Shown here in pieces: positions 1 to 8,070 of a DNA stretch of 64,000 nucleotides. The notes below the pieces were generated by a model. The model made no database searches, was not told the DNA's origin, and worked only from the letters and a program-made list of their open reading frames with translations. The first letter of the stretch is position 1, and every line of letters starts with the position of its first letter. The position numbers were made by a program, and so were the translations under genes. The DNA is from an uncultured bacterium (lineage in GTDB: Bacteria; Cyanobacteriota; Vampirovibrionia; Gastranaerophilales; Gastranaerophilaceae), in contig CADBNI010000021.1 of NCBI GenBank assembly GCA_902795965.1, forward strand, positions 1 to 64,000, given 5' to 3'.

Positions 1-25
1 AAGTTCTCGTTAAGAAAAGCCTCTC

Positions 26-215
26 ACAAAACGATTATCAATCGTTTTGTTCGGCAGAGTCCCATGGGGGAGGGAAGAATTGCTTAGCGAAGAATGAGCT
101 TAGCAATTCGGGTGAGGTAATAGAACAAAGTCGCAATGTTGTTAGGATAATAAAACCCCTCACCCTGTTTTCAGACTTTCGCGTTCCGCGCAAGTCGAAA
201 ACAGTCCTCTCCCCG
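26..215. repeat. Palindromic repeat cluster upstream of the first prepilin gene
   Basis: No gene is seen here. The stretch holds stacked hairpins. ACAAAACGATT (26-36) pairs with AATCGTTTTGT (40-50) across a 3-base loop. A bipartite unit has inner arms AATTGCT and AGCAATT near 78-108, inside GAGGG and GGGTGAGG boxes. A third hairpin pairs CTGTTTTC and GAAAACAG around 168-205. Related bipartite units occur near 25805-25877 and 43484-43550. The cluster runs directly into the coding start of the next gene. Confidence 0.7.
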
Positions 216-1172
216 TTGGGGCGAGGTAGAAAATTCGGTTTTACCCTTGCCGAAGTCCTTATCACCCTCGGCATTATCGGCGTCGTTGCAGCCATGACAA
301 TGCCGACAATTATAAACAATATTAAGTATCACTCATACGACAACGCAAAAAGAAAAGTATTAAACTCAATCGGCGAAGCAGGGAAATTGCTCGCAATCGA
401 AGGTGATTTGAACGGCGCAACTGATGCCGAAAATTTTGTAAAAGAAAGACTTTCCAAAAAATTATCTATCGCAAAAATGTGCGATAGCGAACATTTAACG
501 GACTGCGGTCTGCCGAGTACATTTTACAAAACAGACGGCAAAACAACAATGAGCATGCCGACCAAAATGAAAGGACAAACGGCAAATAGCGTATTTAACA
601 ACGGTTCAAATGAAACAATAGCCTACGTTGATAAAAACAGTTACGGTTTTGTAACAAGTAACGGATATTCGGTTAATTTATTCTACAACGGAGCATGTGA
701 ATCAGATTTAAAAAATAAAACAAATTATCTTGATCATTATGCTACTGTAAATCACATGTGTTTTTTTGCGATATATGATATGAACGGACAAAGAGGACCA
801 AATGTTGTCGGAAAAGACATAGGACTTGTCGGTGTGTTTTATCCAAATGAAGAAACACGGGCAGTGGCAGTGTTACCTGCGGATTATGATTACAGTTCAG
901 CAAATCGTGGCGGGGCGCGTACTACAACCACTTTTGCCAACTCACCAAAAATGTGTGACGAGCAGTTTGGCAAAGACTACCGTATGCCCGACAGGGATGA
1001 ACTTACCTTAATGGCTATGGCGGGCAACCTCCTTGGCATAACGAACGGTGGCTACTGGTCCGGGTCAGTGGTTGGTTCCGGTTTAGGCTGGGCTCAATCC
1101 TTTCATTCCAGTAATCGTGACGCATACTTGGTCACGAGCTATAAAGGTTACGTCAGGTGCGTGAGAAGATAA
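216..1172 (+). CDS. Prepilin-like protein with lectin-like C-terminal domain
   Basis: A type IV pilin/type II pseudopilin-like protein of 318 residues. A short basic leader ends in Gly before FTLAEVLITLG, the classic prepilin peptidase site and hydrophobic helix, with Glu at mature position 5. The mature part is probably exported and assembled on or near the envelope. The last 60 residues contain YWSGS and end YVRCVRR, resembling the C-type-lectin-like DUF1566/Fib_succ_major domain. GC rises in that tail: I count 37/60 G+C at 1021-1080 against 17/60 at 661-720. The start is a TTG lying inside a palindromic repeat, with no clear ribosome binding site, so the start is uncertain. The same architecture is seen in the gene at 25985-27190. 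The ligand is unknown. Confidence 0.85.
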   Translation: MGRGRKFGFTLAEVLITLGIIGVVAAMTMPTIINNIKYHSYDNAKRKVLNSIGEAGKLLAIEGDLNGATDAENFVKERLSKKLSIAKMCDSEHLTDCGLPSTFYKTDGKTTMSMPTKMKGQTANSVFNNGSNETIAYVDKNSYGFVTSNGYSVNLFYNGACESDLKNKTNYLDHYATVNHMCFFAIYDMNGQRGPNVVGKDIGLVGVFYPNEETRAVAVLPADYDYSSANRGGARTTTTFANSPKMCDEQFGKDYRMPDRDELTLMAMAGNLLGITNGGYWSGSVVGSGLGWAQSFHSSNRDAYLVTSYKGYVRCVRR

Positions 1173-1240
1173 TATTTTATTATAAATTTAATTCTTGATG
1201 TATTTTTACGATTTTGTTATAGTTGCTTTGGAGAAACAAG

Positions 1241-2494
1241 ATGGAAAGTTTTTTACAAATCGCGAAAAATGCAAAAGAGGCATCATTAAAGATTGCATCT
1301 GTTGATACCGAAATAAAAAATTCGGCATTAAATAAGATTGCCGAAAAAATCGAACAACACAAAGCAGAAATTTTTGAGGCTAACAAAATTGATTTAGAAA
1401 ATGCCGAAAAACTTGTTCAAACGGGAGATTTGAAAAAATCGGTTTATAACAGGCTTAAACTTGACGAAAACAAAATGCGCGATATGATTCAGGGTATCAG
1501 AGATATCGCAAAACTCGACGATCCCGTTAATAAAAAACTGCTCGTTCGCGAACTTGACAAAGATTTGACACTTTACAAAGTTTCTTGTCCTATTGGAGTT
1601 TTGGGTATAATTTTTGAGGCAAGACCTGATGTAATCGCACAGATTTCGTCACTTGCGATAAAATCCGCAAATGCGGTGATTTTGAAAGGCGGAAAAGAAT
1701 CCGTTAATACAAATAAAAAAATTCTTTCAATAATAAATTCAGCACTTGATGAAGTTGAAGATTTTCCAAAAAATGTTGTACAACAGGTATTTACACACGA
1801 AGATGTTGCGCAAATGCTTGAATGCGATAAATACATAAATTTGATAATTCCGCGCGGCGGAAACAAATTGGTTAAATTTATTAAAGAAAATACAAAAATC
1901 CCCGTTTTAGGTCATGCAGACGGAATTTGTCATATTTTTGTTGATGAAAGCGCGGATTTGGATATGGCAATAAGAGTTGTAACAGATGCAAAAACCCAAT
2001 ATCCGAGTGCTTGTAATTCTGTTGAAACACTTTTGATTCACGAAAAATTCCCAAAGATTGATAATTTGCTTGCAGCATTGGAATTATCGGAAATTCAACT
2101 TGTCAATAACCCTGACAGTTGGGCATTTGAGTACGGTGACAAGATTTTGGCATTTAAGACGGTAAAAAATCTTGATGAAGCGATAAAACATATAAATACT
2201 TACGGTTCCGGGCATACGGACGGAATAATTACCCAAAATGTTGAAAACGCCGAAAGATTTATGAACGAGGTTGATTCTGCGGGCGTTTATTTTAATGCTT
2301 CGACAAGGTTTGCGGACGGATTTCGCTACGGTTTTGGGGCGGAAGTCGGGATTTCGACTAATAAAACGCACGCAAGAGGACCTGTGGGGCTTGAAGGGCT
2401 GACTATTTATAAATATAAACTTGTCGGAAACGGTCATATAGTCGGTGATTACGCGAGCGGTGAAAAAAGTTTTCATCATAAAGATTTGATATAA
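1241..2494 (+). CDS. proA: Gamma-glutamyl phosphate reductase
   Basis: Second enzyme of proline synthesis: NADPH-dependent reduction of gamma-glutamyl phosphate to glutamate semialdehyde in the cytosol. The 417-residue length fits ProA. The aldehyde-dehydrogenase-fold nucleophile is visible in the segment QYPSACNSVETLL, and the C-terminal signature GFGAEVGISTNKTHARGP is intact. I chose ATG 1241 because GGAG at 1230-1233 is correctly spaced before it; a TTG six codons upstream would include that site within the coding region. No proB (glutamate 5-kinase) is adjacent, so the pathway partner must be encoded elsewhere. The tRNA-Ser follows 27 bases downstream. Confidence 0.95.
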   Translation: MESFLQIAKNAKEASLKIASVDTEIKNSALNKIAEKIEQHKAEIFEANKIDLENAEKLVQTGDLKKSVYNRLKLDENKMRDMIQGIRDIAKLDDPVNKKLLVRELDKDLTLYKVSCPIGVLGIIFEARPDVIAQISSLAIKSANAVILKGGKESVNTNKKILSIINSALDEVEDFPKNVVQQVFTHEDVAQMLECDKYINLIIPRGGNKLVKFIKENTKIPVLGHADGICHIFVDESADLDMAIRVVTDAKTQYPSACNSVETLLIHEKFPKIDNLLAALELSEIQLVNNPDSWAFEYGDKILAFKTVKNLDEAIKHINTYGSGHTDGIITQNVENAERFMNEVDSAGVYFNASTRFADGFRYGFGAEVGISTNKTHARGPVGLEGLTIYKYKLVGNGHIVGDYASGEKSFHHKDLI

Positions 2495-2521
2495 AATTTT
2501 TTGTGATATAATAAGAAATAT

Positions 2522-2608
2522 GGAGAGGTGTCCGAGCGGTTTAAGGTGACGATCTCGAAAGTCGTTGTGGGGGTGACTCCACCGAGGGTTCGAATCCCTC
2601 CCTCTCCG
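2522..2608 (+). tRNA. tRNA-Ser (anticodon CGA)
   Basis: An 87-nt class II tRNA. The acceptor arm GGAGAGG pairs with CCTCTCC, the discriminator is G, and CCA is not encoded. The anticodon stem ACGAT/GTCGT encloses the loop CTCGAAA, giving anticodon CGA for the UCG codon. A long variable arm follows (GTGGGGGTGACTCCAC), and the T-loop GTTCGAATC is canonical. The vsr gene starts 14 bases downstream. I saw no second copy of its 3' end that would mark it as an integration site. Confidence 0.96.
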
Positions 2609-2621
2609 AATTTATTGTTTT

Positions 2622-3035
2622 ATGGACAGACTTACGAAAGAACAAAGACATAAGAACATGCAGGCTGTCAAAAATAAAGACAGTCAAATAGAAATTATGT
2701 TAAGGTCTGCACTTTGGAATAAGGGGTATCGATACAGAAAAAATTATACAAAACTTGAGGGGAAACCTGATATTGTTTTGTCAAAATATAAAACAGTAAT
2801 TTTTTGTGACAGTGAATTTTGGCATGGATATAACTGGGAAGTCCGTAAAAATGATATAAAATCAAACAAAGAATTTTGGATTAAAAAGATTGAAGGTAAT
2901 ATTAAAAGGGATAAAACGGTTAATAAAATTCTGAAAGAACAAGGGTGGAAAGTCCTAAGATTTTGGGGCAAAGATATTCGGAAAAACTTGGATAAATGTG
3001 TAAATAAAATCGAAAAAGCAATAGGTGTTCTATGA
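2622..3035 (+). CDS. vsr: Vsr-type very short patch mismatch endonuclease
   Basis: Nicks DNA 5' of T:G mismatches that arise when 5-methylcytosine is deaminated, starting repair that keeps the methylated motif intact. The 137-residue length and the sequence match Vsr: N-terminal MDRLTKEQRHKNMQAVK, a PDI catalytic strand near residue 50, then VIFCDSEFWHG, equivalent to the usual FxHGCFWH motif, and the C-terminal GWKVLRFWG. The Cys/His pattern of the usual zinc site is partly altered here (CDSEFWHG). It overlaps the following methyltransferase by 4 bases (ATGA), as in many m5C restriction-modification operons, so its substrate is presumably the lesion made at that enzyme's site. Confidence 0.92.
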   Translation: MDRLTKEQRHKNMQAVKNKDSQIEIMLRSALWNKGYRYRKNYTKLEGKPDIVLSKYKTVIFCDSEFWHGYNWEVRKNDIKSNKEFWIKKIEGNIKRDKTVNKILKEQGWKVLRFWGKDIRKNLDKCVNKIEKAIGVL

Positions 3036-4132
3036 GTGTAAATTTTGTAGAAAAAGAAAATAAAGAAAAAGATTTGAGTTCGGGACAAATATTGTTATTC
3101 AAAAAAATGCTTTCCAACGGAGATATTCCGTTTCCTGCACAAGAAAACATAAAGTTTACTTTCATTGATTTGTTTGCAGGAATTGGCGGAATGCGCATAG
3201 CCTTTCAAAATTTAGGCGGTAAGTGTGTTTTTAGTTCGGAAATTGACGAACAGGCACAAAAAACTTATGCGATTAATTTTGGAGATATTCCTGAGGGAGA
3301 TATTACCAAAATAAATGAAAATGATATTCCTGATCATGATATTTTGGTTGCCGGATTTCCGTGCCAAGCATTTTCTATTGCAGGCAAAAGAGGTGGGTTT
3401 AAAGACACGAGAGGTACATTATTTTTTGATGTTGCAAGAATAATTAAAGCCAAACAACCAAAAGCATTTTTCTTGGAAAACGTAAAAGGTTTAACAAACC
3501 ATAGAGGAGGTAAAACCCTTGCAACCATATTAAATGTTTTAAGAAATGATTTGGGGTATATTGTTCCCGAACCGCAAATTATGAATGCAAAGAATTTTGG
3601 CGTTCCGCAAAACAGAGAAAGAATTTTTATAGTCGGCTTCAGACCAGATTTAGGTATAAAAGAGGAAAACTTTTCATATCCCGAACCGACAGATACAACA
3701 AAAACAATAAGAGATATTATGGAAAAGAAACCCGTTTCCGCCAAATATTACTTATCTACTACATATCTTGAATGTTTGGAAAAACATAAAGCAAGAAATG
3801 AAGCCAAAGGCAACGGTTTCGGTTATGAAATAAAAGACTTGGACGGCGTTTCAAATACCATAGTAACAGGGGGTATGGGCAGAGAAAGAAATCTTATAGT
3901 AGACAAAAGATTAAAAGATTTTACACCTGTTACGCATATTAAAGGAGAAGTAAACAGAGTAGGCATTCGCAGAATGACCCCGAGAGAATGGGCTCGTTTA
4001 CAAGGATTTCCCGATAATTTCAAAATTGAAGTTGCAGATGTAAGTGCTTACAAACAATTCGGCAATTCCGTTGCAATTCCTGCAATTCAAGCTACCGCAA
4101 AGAATTTAATAGAAAAAATTATTAAGGAGTAA
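3032..4132 (+). CDS. DNA (cytosine-5-)-methyltransferase of an HpaII-type system
   Basis: Methylates C5 of a cytosine in the recognition site to protect host DNA from the neighbouring nuclease. Motifs occur in the standard order: I DLFAGIGGMR (about residue 47), IV GFPCQAFS with the catalytic Cys, VI ENVKG, VIII QNRERIF, and X GNSVAIP near the end. The 366-residue length is typical. The segment between motifs VIII and IX is the target-recognition region. An N-terminal extension of about 45 residues precedes motif I. It sits in a tight operon, overlapping vsr by 4 bases and followed after 1 base by the endonuclease. CCGG specificity is inferred from the endonuclease family, not seen directly. 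Confidence 0.95.
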   Translation: MSVNFVEKENKEKDLSSGQILLFKKMLSNGDIPFPAQENIKFTFIDLFAGIGGMRIAFQNLGGKCVFSSEIDEQAQKTYAINFGDIPEGDITKINENDIPDHDILVAGFPCQAFSIAGKRGGFKDTRGTLFFDVARIIKAKQPKAFFLENVKGLTNHRGGKTLATILNVLRNDLGYIVPEPQIMNAKNFGVPQNRERIFIVGFRPDLGIKEENFSYPEPTDTTKTIRDIMEKKPVSAKYYLSTTYLECLEKHKARNEAKGNGFGYEIKDLDGVSNTIVTGGMGRERNLIVDKRLKDFTPVTHIKGEVNRVGIRRMTPREWARLQGFPDNFKIEVADVSAYKQFGNSVAIPAIQATAKNLIEKIIKE

Positions 4133-4133
4133 T

Positions 4134-5213
4134 ATGATTAAACAAAACAAAGGGGAATGGAGTGAACTGTATGTTTTCCTAAAATTATTGGGAGACGGAA
4201 TTCTTTATGCAGCGGATGCAGATTTAAATAAAATAGATAATTTATATTATCCTTTAATTGAAATTTTGAGAAAAGAAGATGATAAAGTAAAACATTATGT
4301 AAAAGATGATATAAATATAAAGATTACAGATGATTCAAAAAATATTTTATTGGGGTTACCTGCTGCAGAATTTGAAACGAAAGCACAGATATTGATTGAT
4401 GAGATTAAAAAAGGAAGCGGTGCTTTTGCAATACCGGTTATTGAAGAATTTATGGATGTTATTAAATGCACAAAAGTCAAAGCCACTGCTATCGAAAAAA
4501 GCGACATTACTCTTGTGTTGCATGATTGTAAAACATTTAAAAACGAACTTTTTGGTTTCAGTATAAAATCTGACTTGGGTATGCCACCAACATTATTCAA
4601 TTCCGGAACTTCAACAAATTTCACTTATGAGATTATCGGGAACATGACAAAAGCACAGGCTGATAGAATTAATGCTATAAATTCAAAATTCGCAAAGTTA
4701 AGAGAACGAGTCAATGCAATATATGAAACAGGTTGTGAAATAAAATTTTCAAAATTGGAACACAAGTCTTGTCGGTCTAATTTGCAAATGATAGATACAA
4801 AAATGCCTGAAATATTAGCAGAATATATTTTACTGTATTTTTCAGGTAAAGGAAGAACGATATCAGAATTGACACCGCTTGTAAGAGAAAAAAATCCCTG
4901 CGGGTTTGACCTGACTTCGGAACAAAAGTACTATGAGCATAAAATTAAAACATTTTTAACGGATTGTGCATTGGGCATGACTGCGGCAAAACCTTGGGAC
5001 GGAAGGTTTCAGGCAACAGGCGGTCATATAATTGTAAAAGAAGATGGTGAGGTTCTTTGTTATCACATATACAACAGAAATGAATTTAGAGATTATTTGT
5101 TTAAGAACACAAAACTTGAAACCCCTGATGCCAAAAGACATGGTTTTGGTACAATATACCAAGAAAACGGTAAAAACTATATAAAACTCAATTTACAAAT
5201 ACGCTTTATTTAA
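4134..5213 (+). CDS. HpaII-family type II restriction endonuclease
   Basis: Predicted to cut unmethylated DNA, with CCGG as the expected target from the family. The 359-residue protein has the features I recall of HpaII relatives: N-terminal NKGEWSELYVFLKLLGDG, a central DITLVLHDCKT followed by FGFSIKSDLG (likely catalytic Asp and Lys region) and TLFNSGTSTNF, and a C-terminal ATGGHIIVKEDGEVLCYH. It directly follows the methyltransferase and Vsr genes, the same three-gene set known for HpaII. Family assignment is by remembered similarity and should be confirmed by a profile search. No controller protein gene is adjacent. Confidence 0.85.
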   Translation: MIKQNKGEWSELYVFLKLLGDGILYAADADLNKIDNLYYPLIEILRKEDDKVKHYVKDDINIKITDDSKNILLGLPAAEFETKAQILIDEIKKGSGAFAIPVIEEFMDVIKCTKVKATAIEKSDITLVLHDCKTFKNELFGFSIKSDLGMPPTLFNSGTSTNFTYEIIGNMTKAQADRINAINSKFAKLRERVNAIYETGCEIKFSKLEHKSCRSNLQMIDTKMPEILAEYILLYFSGKGRTISELTPLVREKNPCGFDLTSEQKYYEHKIKTFLTDCALGMTAAKPWDGRFQATGGHIIVKEDGEVLCYHIYNRNEFRDYLFKNTKLETPDAKRHGFGTIYQENGKNYIKLNLQIRFI

Positions 5214-5274
5214 AAATAATAGTTTACATTTAGTCATAAATATGTTAATATTCTAAGAAAAAGGAGCTTGGATT

Positions 5275-5994
5275 ATGAAAAAAATTATAGCGATTGCGTT
5301 ATGTGCTTTGTTTATAAATATGGCGGTTCCCGTTTTGGCGATTGAAGCTGAAAACGCTCAAGCAGTGAACGTTGAACATTTAAAATTACCCAAAAAACTC
5401 GAAAAACAAACACCGACTGATGTAATAAACGCATCTGTTGAGAAAACCGAAATCGTTTCTTATAACACCCTCCCCGTTACTTTCGGGCAGGAATTTAACA
5501 GCAAATATGCAAAAGTCGGTGACAGAGTCGAATTTATTTTGGCAGAAAGTCTGTATACCAAAGAAGGTACGGAAGTTTTGCCTGCATCAACAAAACTGAT
5601 TGCCGAAATCAGCAATGTCGAAAAGCCAAAAGCATTCAATCGCAGCGGAAAAGTTTATCTGAATTTTAAATATATCGAACTGCCTGACGGTACGCAAAAA
5701 GAAATTAAAGCTAAAGTTTTTGCGAAAAAAGACTTTTTATCAAGAGGTAAACTTAATGCGATTGGAAAAGGCATCGGCTCTACTCTCGGCGGTATGGCTG
5801 TCGGTACGGCTGCCGGCTGCGGTATCGGTATCGCTGCCGGTGCGGTTATTGTCGGCGGTTTTGCTATCGGTATGCCCGTCGGATTTGCAGTCGGTGCTGC
5901 CACAGGTCTGCTTACACCCGGGCTTTACTATAAAGCAAAAGCCGGCGACAAAATTAATATTCAACTTTTAGATGATGTAATTATCGAAAAATAA
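5275..5994 (+). CDS. Secreted protein with C-terminal glycine-zipper segment
   Basis: Function not recognised. The N-terminus MKKIIAIALCALFINMAVPVLA is a Sec signal peptide with an Ala-X-Ala-like cleavage site. Residues about 60-150 are beta-rich and soluble, with segments such as VGDRVEFILAESLYT and VLPASTKLIAEIS that resemble small SH3/translocation-type barrels. Residues about 160-215 are almost entirely Gly/Ala/Val (GTAAGCGIGIAAGAVIVGG), a glycine zipper able to insert into or oligomerise in a membrane. The protein is 239 residues. An AAGGAG ribosome site precedes the ATG and an intrinsic terminator follows, so it is probably monocistronic. It is likely an envelope protein. Confidence 0.8.
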   Translation: MKKIIAIALCALFINMAVPVLAIEAENAQAVNVEHLKLPKKLEKQTPTDVINASVEKTEIVSYNTLPVTFGQEFNSKYAKVGDRVEFILAESLYTKEGTEVLPASTKLIAEISNVEKPKAFNRSGKVYLNFKYIELPDGTQKEIKAKVFAKKDFLSRGKLNAIGKGIGSTLGGMAVGTAAGCGIGIAAGAVIVGGFAIGMPVGFAVGAATGLLTPGLYYKAKAGDKINIQLLDDVIIEK

Positions 5995-6010
5995 ATAACG
6001 ATTTTAATAA

Positions 6011-6049
6011 ATACGGATTTGCACAATTTTGTGTTAATCCGTATTTTTT
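6011..6049 (+). terminator. Intrinsic terminator after the glycine-zipper gene
   Basis: ATACGGATT (6011-6019) pairs with AATCCGTAT (6036-6044). The internal sequence CACAATTTTGTG continues the stem, and a T-run follows at 6044-6049. Confidence 0.88.
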
Positions 6050-6075
6050 ATTGGTAAATAAGATTATCTTATAAA

Positions 6076-6149
6076 TTGACATTTAGTGAATGTCGTTTAA
6101 CGTGAATGCTTATTCAATAATAGTAAAAATGACAATCACTAAATGTCAA
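6076..6149. promoter_or_regulatory. Inverted-repeat operator candidate for the XRE gene
   Basis: TTGACATTTAGTGA (6076-6089) is repeated as its exact reverse complement at 6136-6149, 46 bases apart. The left copy also forms a local palindrome, GACATT-TAGTG-AATGTC (6078-6094). The right copy ends 13 bases before the XRE start codon. This fits an autoregulatory operator; binding is inferred. Confidence 0.7.
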
Positions 6150-6162
6150 ATATAGGATAATA

Positions 6163-6408
6163 ATGTTTATTAACAAAACAAAAAGCGGTAAGAACAATAT
6201 TTGCGGAGGTTTGATTGCTGATTTGCGAAAGAGTATAAAAATTTCGCAAAGGGAGCTTGCCGTTATGATGCAAATTGAGGGTTTGGACATTGACAAGAAT
6301 GCTGTCCAGAGAATAGAGGCAGGTAAAAGATTTGTTACGGATATAGAGTTAATTGCATTTTCAAAAGTTCTTAAATTTGATCTTAATGATTTGTTGTTTG
6401 CGGGTTAG
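6163..6408 (+). CDS. Small XRE-family DNA-binding protein
   Basis: An 81-residue helix-turn-helix protein of the Cro/C1 type. The helices span roughly residues 18-75: LRKSIKISQRELAVMM, then DKNAVQRIEAGKRFV as the recognition region, then IELIAFSKVLKFDLNDLLF. There is no effector domain. The gene lies just downstream of a perfect 14-bp inverted repeat that is probably its own operator. The glycosyltransferase gene begins 9 bases after its stop, so the two may be co-transcribed and the regulator may control that enzyme. It differs from the roughly 105-residue XRE proteins elsewhere in the window by lacking the C-terminal helical tail. Confidence 0.9.
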   Translation: MFINKTKSGKNNICGGLIADLRKSIKISQRELAVMMQIEGLDIDKNAVQRIEAGKRFVTDIELIAFSKVLKFDLNDLLFAG

Positions 6409-6417
6409 GAGAAAATT

Positions 6418-7893
6418 ATGGAACTTAATAAAAAACGTATATTTTATGTATTCTTGATTTTGAATGCAATATTTTGGACTGTTATACAGCTTTTGCGAAA
6501 TTTGATATCAATAGATTCAATGGAGGCAATAGTCTGGGGTGAGTTAATCAGTTTTGGAACGAACAAGCACCCTCCGCTTTCGGGTTGGTTAATGTCAAGT
6601 TTTTATAATTTGTTCGGACAACACGATATTTTGGTTTATTTGTTGGGGCAGATTTGTATACTTGTAGGATTTATATTTACCTATAAACTTGCGAAATTTT
6701 TTGTTTCACAAGAAAAAGCATTTTGTTCCGTAATGATTTTAGAGGCTTGTTTTTATTATTCTTATTGTATTTATTTAGATAATTATAATTGCAACGTTAT
6801 TTTAATGGCTTTAGTTCCTATGGTTGCGTATTATTTTTATAAGTCCGTAAAAGAAAACAGACTCAAGGATTGGGTCTTGTTTGGTTTGGTTTCGGGGCTG
6901 GCATTTTTGGGTAAGTATCAGATTGTATTTTTGTTTTTTGGAATGTTTTTATATTTATTGCTTGCAAACAGGGAGCAGTTCAAGCGCAAAGGAATGTATA
7001 TCGCAATACTTGTCGGAACTCTCGTTATTCTTCCGCACGTTATTTGGCTTTTTAATACTGACTTTTTCTCATTCACATATATGATAGAGCGAACAGAATC
7101 AGAAACCCACAATATGCCTTTAATACTTGTAAAATTAAGTCATATTGTTTATCCTGTCAAATTTATCGGAGATCAGATTTTGGCGGTTTTACCCTGTGTG
7201 GCACTATATTTGATAATGGCATTACAGGCAAAAAATATAGGATTTAAAAATGAAAACAAGTCAGACGGGATATTTTTACTTTCAATCGGAGTTGTTCCGA
7301 TAATCGCACAGGGTTTGATGGGTGCGATTACGGGAAGCAGAGTACCCGGAATTTGGGGAAGTATAATGGTCGGATTTTCGGGAATTTTGTTATTTTACTT
7401 TTTGTCCGTCAAATTTAATAAAGATACATTTATATATTTTGTAAAGTGGGCTTATGCCGCTTTGTTTGTTTCTTTAATCAGTGTTGGAATTTTTGCGGTT
7501 TTGAATACTAAATACTTTATAAAATTCCCTTATCAAACCATTATACCCGAGATGAATAAAATTTGGGCGGAAAGAACGGATAATGCGGAATTAAAATATG
7601 TTGGCGGTGATATGTGTTATGTATTTCAGTTTAGAATATATAATCCAAAACACCCGAAAGTTATACTTGAAACATTCGGTCATAAAAATCCGTGGGTTAA
7701 TCACGAAGATGTTTTAAAATCCGGTGTACTTGTTATAGGAATTGATGAGGAAGATGCTATTGCACGTGCAAGGGATTTGGTTTATTTGCTGCCGAAAGAT
7801 TACGAAATAAAAGCAGATGAGTATAAATTTGAGGTTTGTAACATATTGAAAAAGTGTTCCGAGGAATCATTTTTTTATACAATTATTAAGTAA
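6418..7893 (+). CDS. Membrane glycosyltransferase, PMT_2/GT83 (ArnT-like) type
   Basis: A 491-residue multi-spanning protein with about ten hydrophobic segments and a soluble C-terminal part of about 120 residues. After the first membrane segment comes an acidic loop (SIDSMEAIVWGE) and then HPPLSGWL, the pattern of PMT_2 family enzymes that move a sugar from a polyprenyl-phosphate donor to lipid or protein on the outer face of the membrane. The acceptor cannot be told from sequence. The gene follows the small XRE gene by 9 bases. No terminator is evident; a GATAAG-type palindromic repeat lies just downstream. Confidence 0.82.
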   Translation: MELNKKRIFYVFLILNAIFWTVIQLLRNLISIDSMEAIVWGELISFGTNKHPPLSGWLMSSFYNLFGQHDILVYLLGQICILVGFIFTYKLAKFFVSQEKAFCSVMILEACFYYSYCIYLDNYNCNVILMALVPMVAYYFYKSVKENRLKDWVLFGLVSGLAFLGKYQIVFLFFGMFLYLLLANREQFKRKGMYIAILVGTLVILPHVIWLFNTDFFSFTYMIERTESETHNMPLILVKLSHIVYPVKFIGDQILAVLPCVALYLIMALQAKNIGFKNENKSDGIFLLSIGVVPIIAQGLMGAITGSRVPGIWGSIMVGFSGILLFYFLSVKFNKDTFIYFVKWAYAALFVSLISVGIFAVLNTKYFIKFPYQTIIPEMNKIWAERTDNAELKYVGGDMCYVFQFRIYNPKHPKVILETFGHKNPWVNHEDVLKSGVLVIGIDEEDAIARARDLVYLLPKDYEIKADEYKFEVCNILKKCSEESFFYTIIK

Positions 7894-7902
7894 ATGTTTG
7901 AT

Positions 7903-7998
7903 AAGTAAGATAAGTAAGGTAAGTTTGATAAGTACTTTACGGGAATAACTTCCTGATACGTACTTATCAAACTCAGCAAACTTACCAAACCTACCCAA
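7903..7998. repeat. GATAAGTAAG-type palindromic repeat, copy 1
   Basis: Tandem degenerate units (GATAAGTAAG, GGTAAGTTT, GATAAGTAC) are followed, after a short centre containing TTTACGGGAATAAC, by their inverted counterparts (GTACTTATC, AAACTTACC). The whole could fold into one long imperfect hairpin. Related arrays occur at 43434-43640, 44322-44371, 53366-53505, 55312-55441 and 62960-63003. Confidence 0.75.
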
Positions 7999-8022
7999 CT
8001 CCAAATAATTTTTTGTTTATGT

Positions 8023-8028
8023 TACAAT
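8023..8028 (+). promoter_or_regulatory. Probable -10 element of the phosphofructokinase gene
   Basis: TACAAT inside the string TTATGTTACAATA, about 43 bases before the start codon. Nearly the same string precedes era (30755-30760) and gyrA (near 44415), suggesting a shared housekeeping promoter form. Confidence 0.55.
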
Positions 8029-8070
8029 ATTGCCTGTAAAGAGTACTACATAACATAAGGAAAGAAAAAT

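Noticed and set aside
1060-1172. A confirmed diversity-generating retroelement target
   Set aside because: No template repeat or reverse transcriptase is present in the window, so it is kept only as a hypothesis.
2522-2608. tRNA-Ser as a phage attachment site
   Set aside because: No second copy of its 3' end was seen, and the phage-like genes are 45 kb away.
5720-5971. Open frames on both strands over the glycine-zipper gene
   Set aside because: Shadow frames caused by the Gly/Ala-rich repetitive codons.
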